Shown: positions 63,864-64,000 of the stretch, one piece after another
Layout: each line of letters starts with the position of its first letter
Numbering within the stretch: the stretch's first letter is position 1
Assembly (NCBI RefSeq): GCF_002220095.1
Contig: NZ_CP022372.1
Location: 5,272,501-5,336,500, forward strand
DNA from: Bosea sp. AS-1
Lineage (GTDB): Bacteria; Pseudomonadota; Alphaproteobacteria; Rhizobiales; Beijerinckiaceae
Direction: 5' to 3'
DNA length: 64,000 bases
Made by a program: the position numbers and the translations under genes
The notes under the pieces: generated by a model
What the model was told of the DNA's origin: nothing
The model's database searches: none
What the model saw: only the letters and a program-made list of their open reading frames with translations

Positions 63864-64000
63864 GCCTTATGTTCTCTCTTTGTTTCAGAGAAATCAACCC
63901 GCGATGGCTATCGGTAAGGCAGCGATCTGGCCGGGGCGATCGAGCGCGGCGAGGTGCGTCCATGCGCAACTGGAGAACCCGACGTTACGGCTAGTCTCCG

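Overview
The window is GC-rich chromosomal DNA of an alphaproteobacterium. The RegB/RegA-type redox pair, an MmcB-family protein, Liv-type ABC and TRAP binding proteins, DUF982 and DUF1636 proteins and a complete-looking aerobic (CobG-type) corrin pathway together point to the Hyphomicrobiales. Bosea or a close relative is my best guess; that placement is inference from gene content, not from a marker gene. I saw no rRNA, tRNA, CRISPR array or intact insertion sequence.

Layout. 1-3.2 kb is a ragged accessory stretch: a TetR regulator cut by the window edge with a near-perfect 22-bp operator-like palindrome, small membrane/DUF982/secreted proteins, a decayed C-terminal piece of nuoD broken by several frameshifts, and a two-CBS-domain protein. 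3.97-15.7 kb is an exopolysaccharide locus with two opposing transcription units: ExoY-like priming transferase, ExoF-like export protein, Tat-type GH5 glycanase, Wzx-like flippase, GT2 and GT8 transferases on the minus strand, and a Wzz-like chain-length protein without a kinase domain, a WecG-type transferase and a Wzy-like polymerase on the plus strand. 15.7-16.9 kb is gene-poor.

16.9-32.6 kb is the centrepiece, a cobalamin locus. cobO and cobP run left; a cobalamin riboswitch at about 18.07-18.24 kb heads a rightward series cbtB-cbtA-DUF1636-cobW-cobN-cobG-cobH-cobI-cobJ, then cobL-cobE-cobM-cobB-bluB, with cobK alone on the opposite strand between cobJ and cobL. Many genes overlap by 4 bp, with ATG, GTG or TTG starts. 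cobF, the missing methyltransferase, lies 15 kb away beside dapD. Together these genes cover cobalt uptake, much of corrin ring construction from precorrin-2, amidation, cobalt insertion (CobN only), adenosylation, cobinamide activation and lower-ligand synthesis. cobA, cobS, cobT, cobQ, cobC, cobD, cobU and cobV are not in the window.

32.6-64 kb is mostly housekeeping and transport: an MFS/LysR pair, a two-subunit 3-oxoacid CoA-transferase, a periplasmic caspase-like protein, a five-gene branched-chain-amino-acid-type ABC operon, an isochorismatase-family hydrolase, VOC proteins, a DHA2 efflux pump, dapD, an orphan TRAP binding protein, an aldose epimerase, a peptide-binding protein/serine hydrolase/M20 peptidase unit, a YgjP-type metalloprotease, PhaZ PHB depolymerase, RegB/RegA, a second divergent MFS/LysR pair and MmcB.

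The observations I would check first are the REP-like palindrome translated inside cobN, the cobK/cobL start codons that share two bases on opposite strands, the DUF1636 protein placed between the cobalt transporter and CobW, and the nuoD relic.
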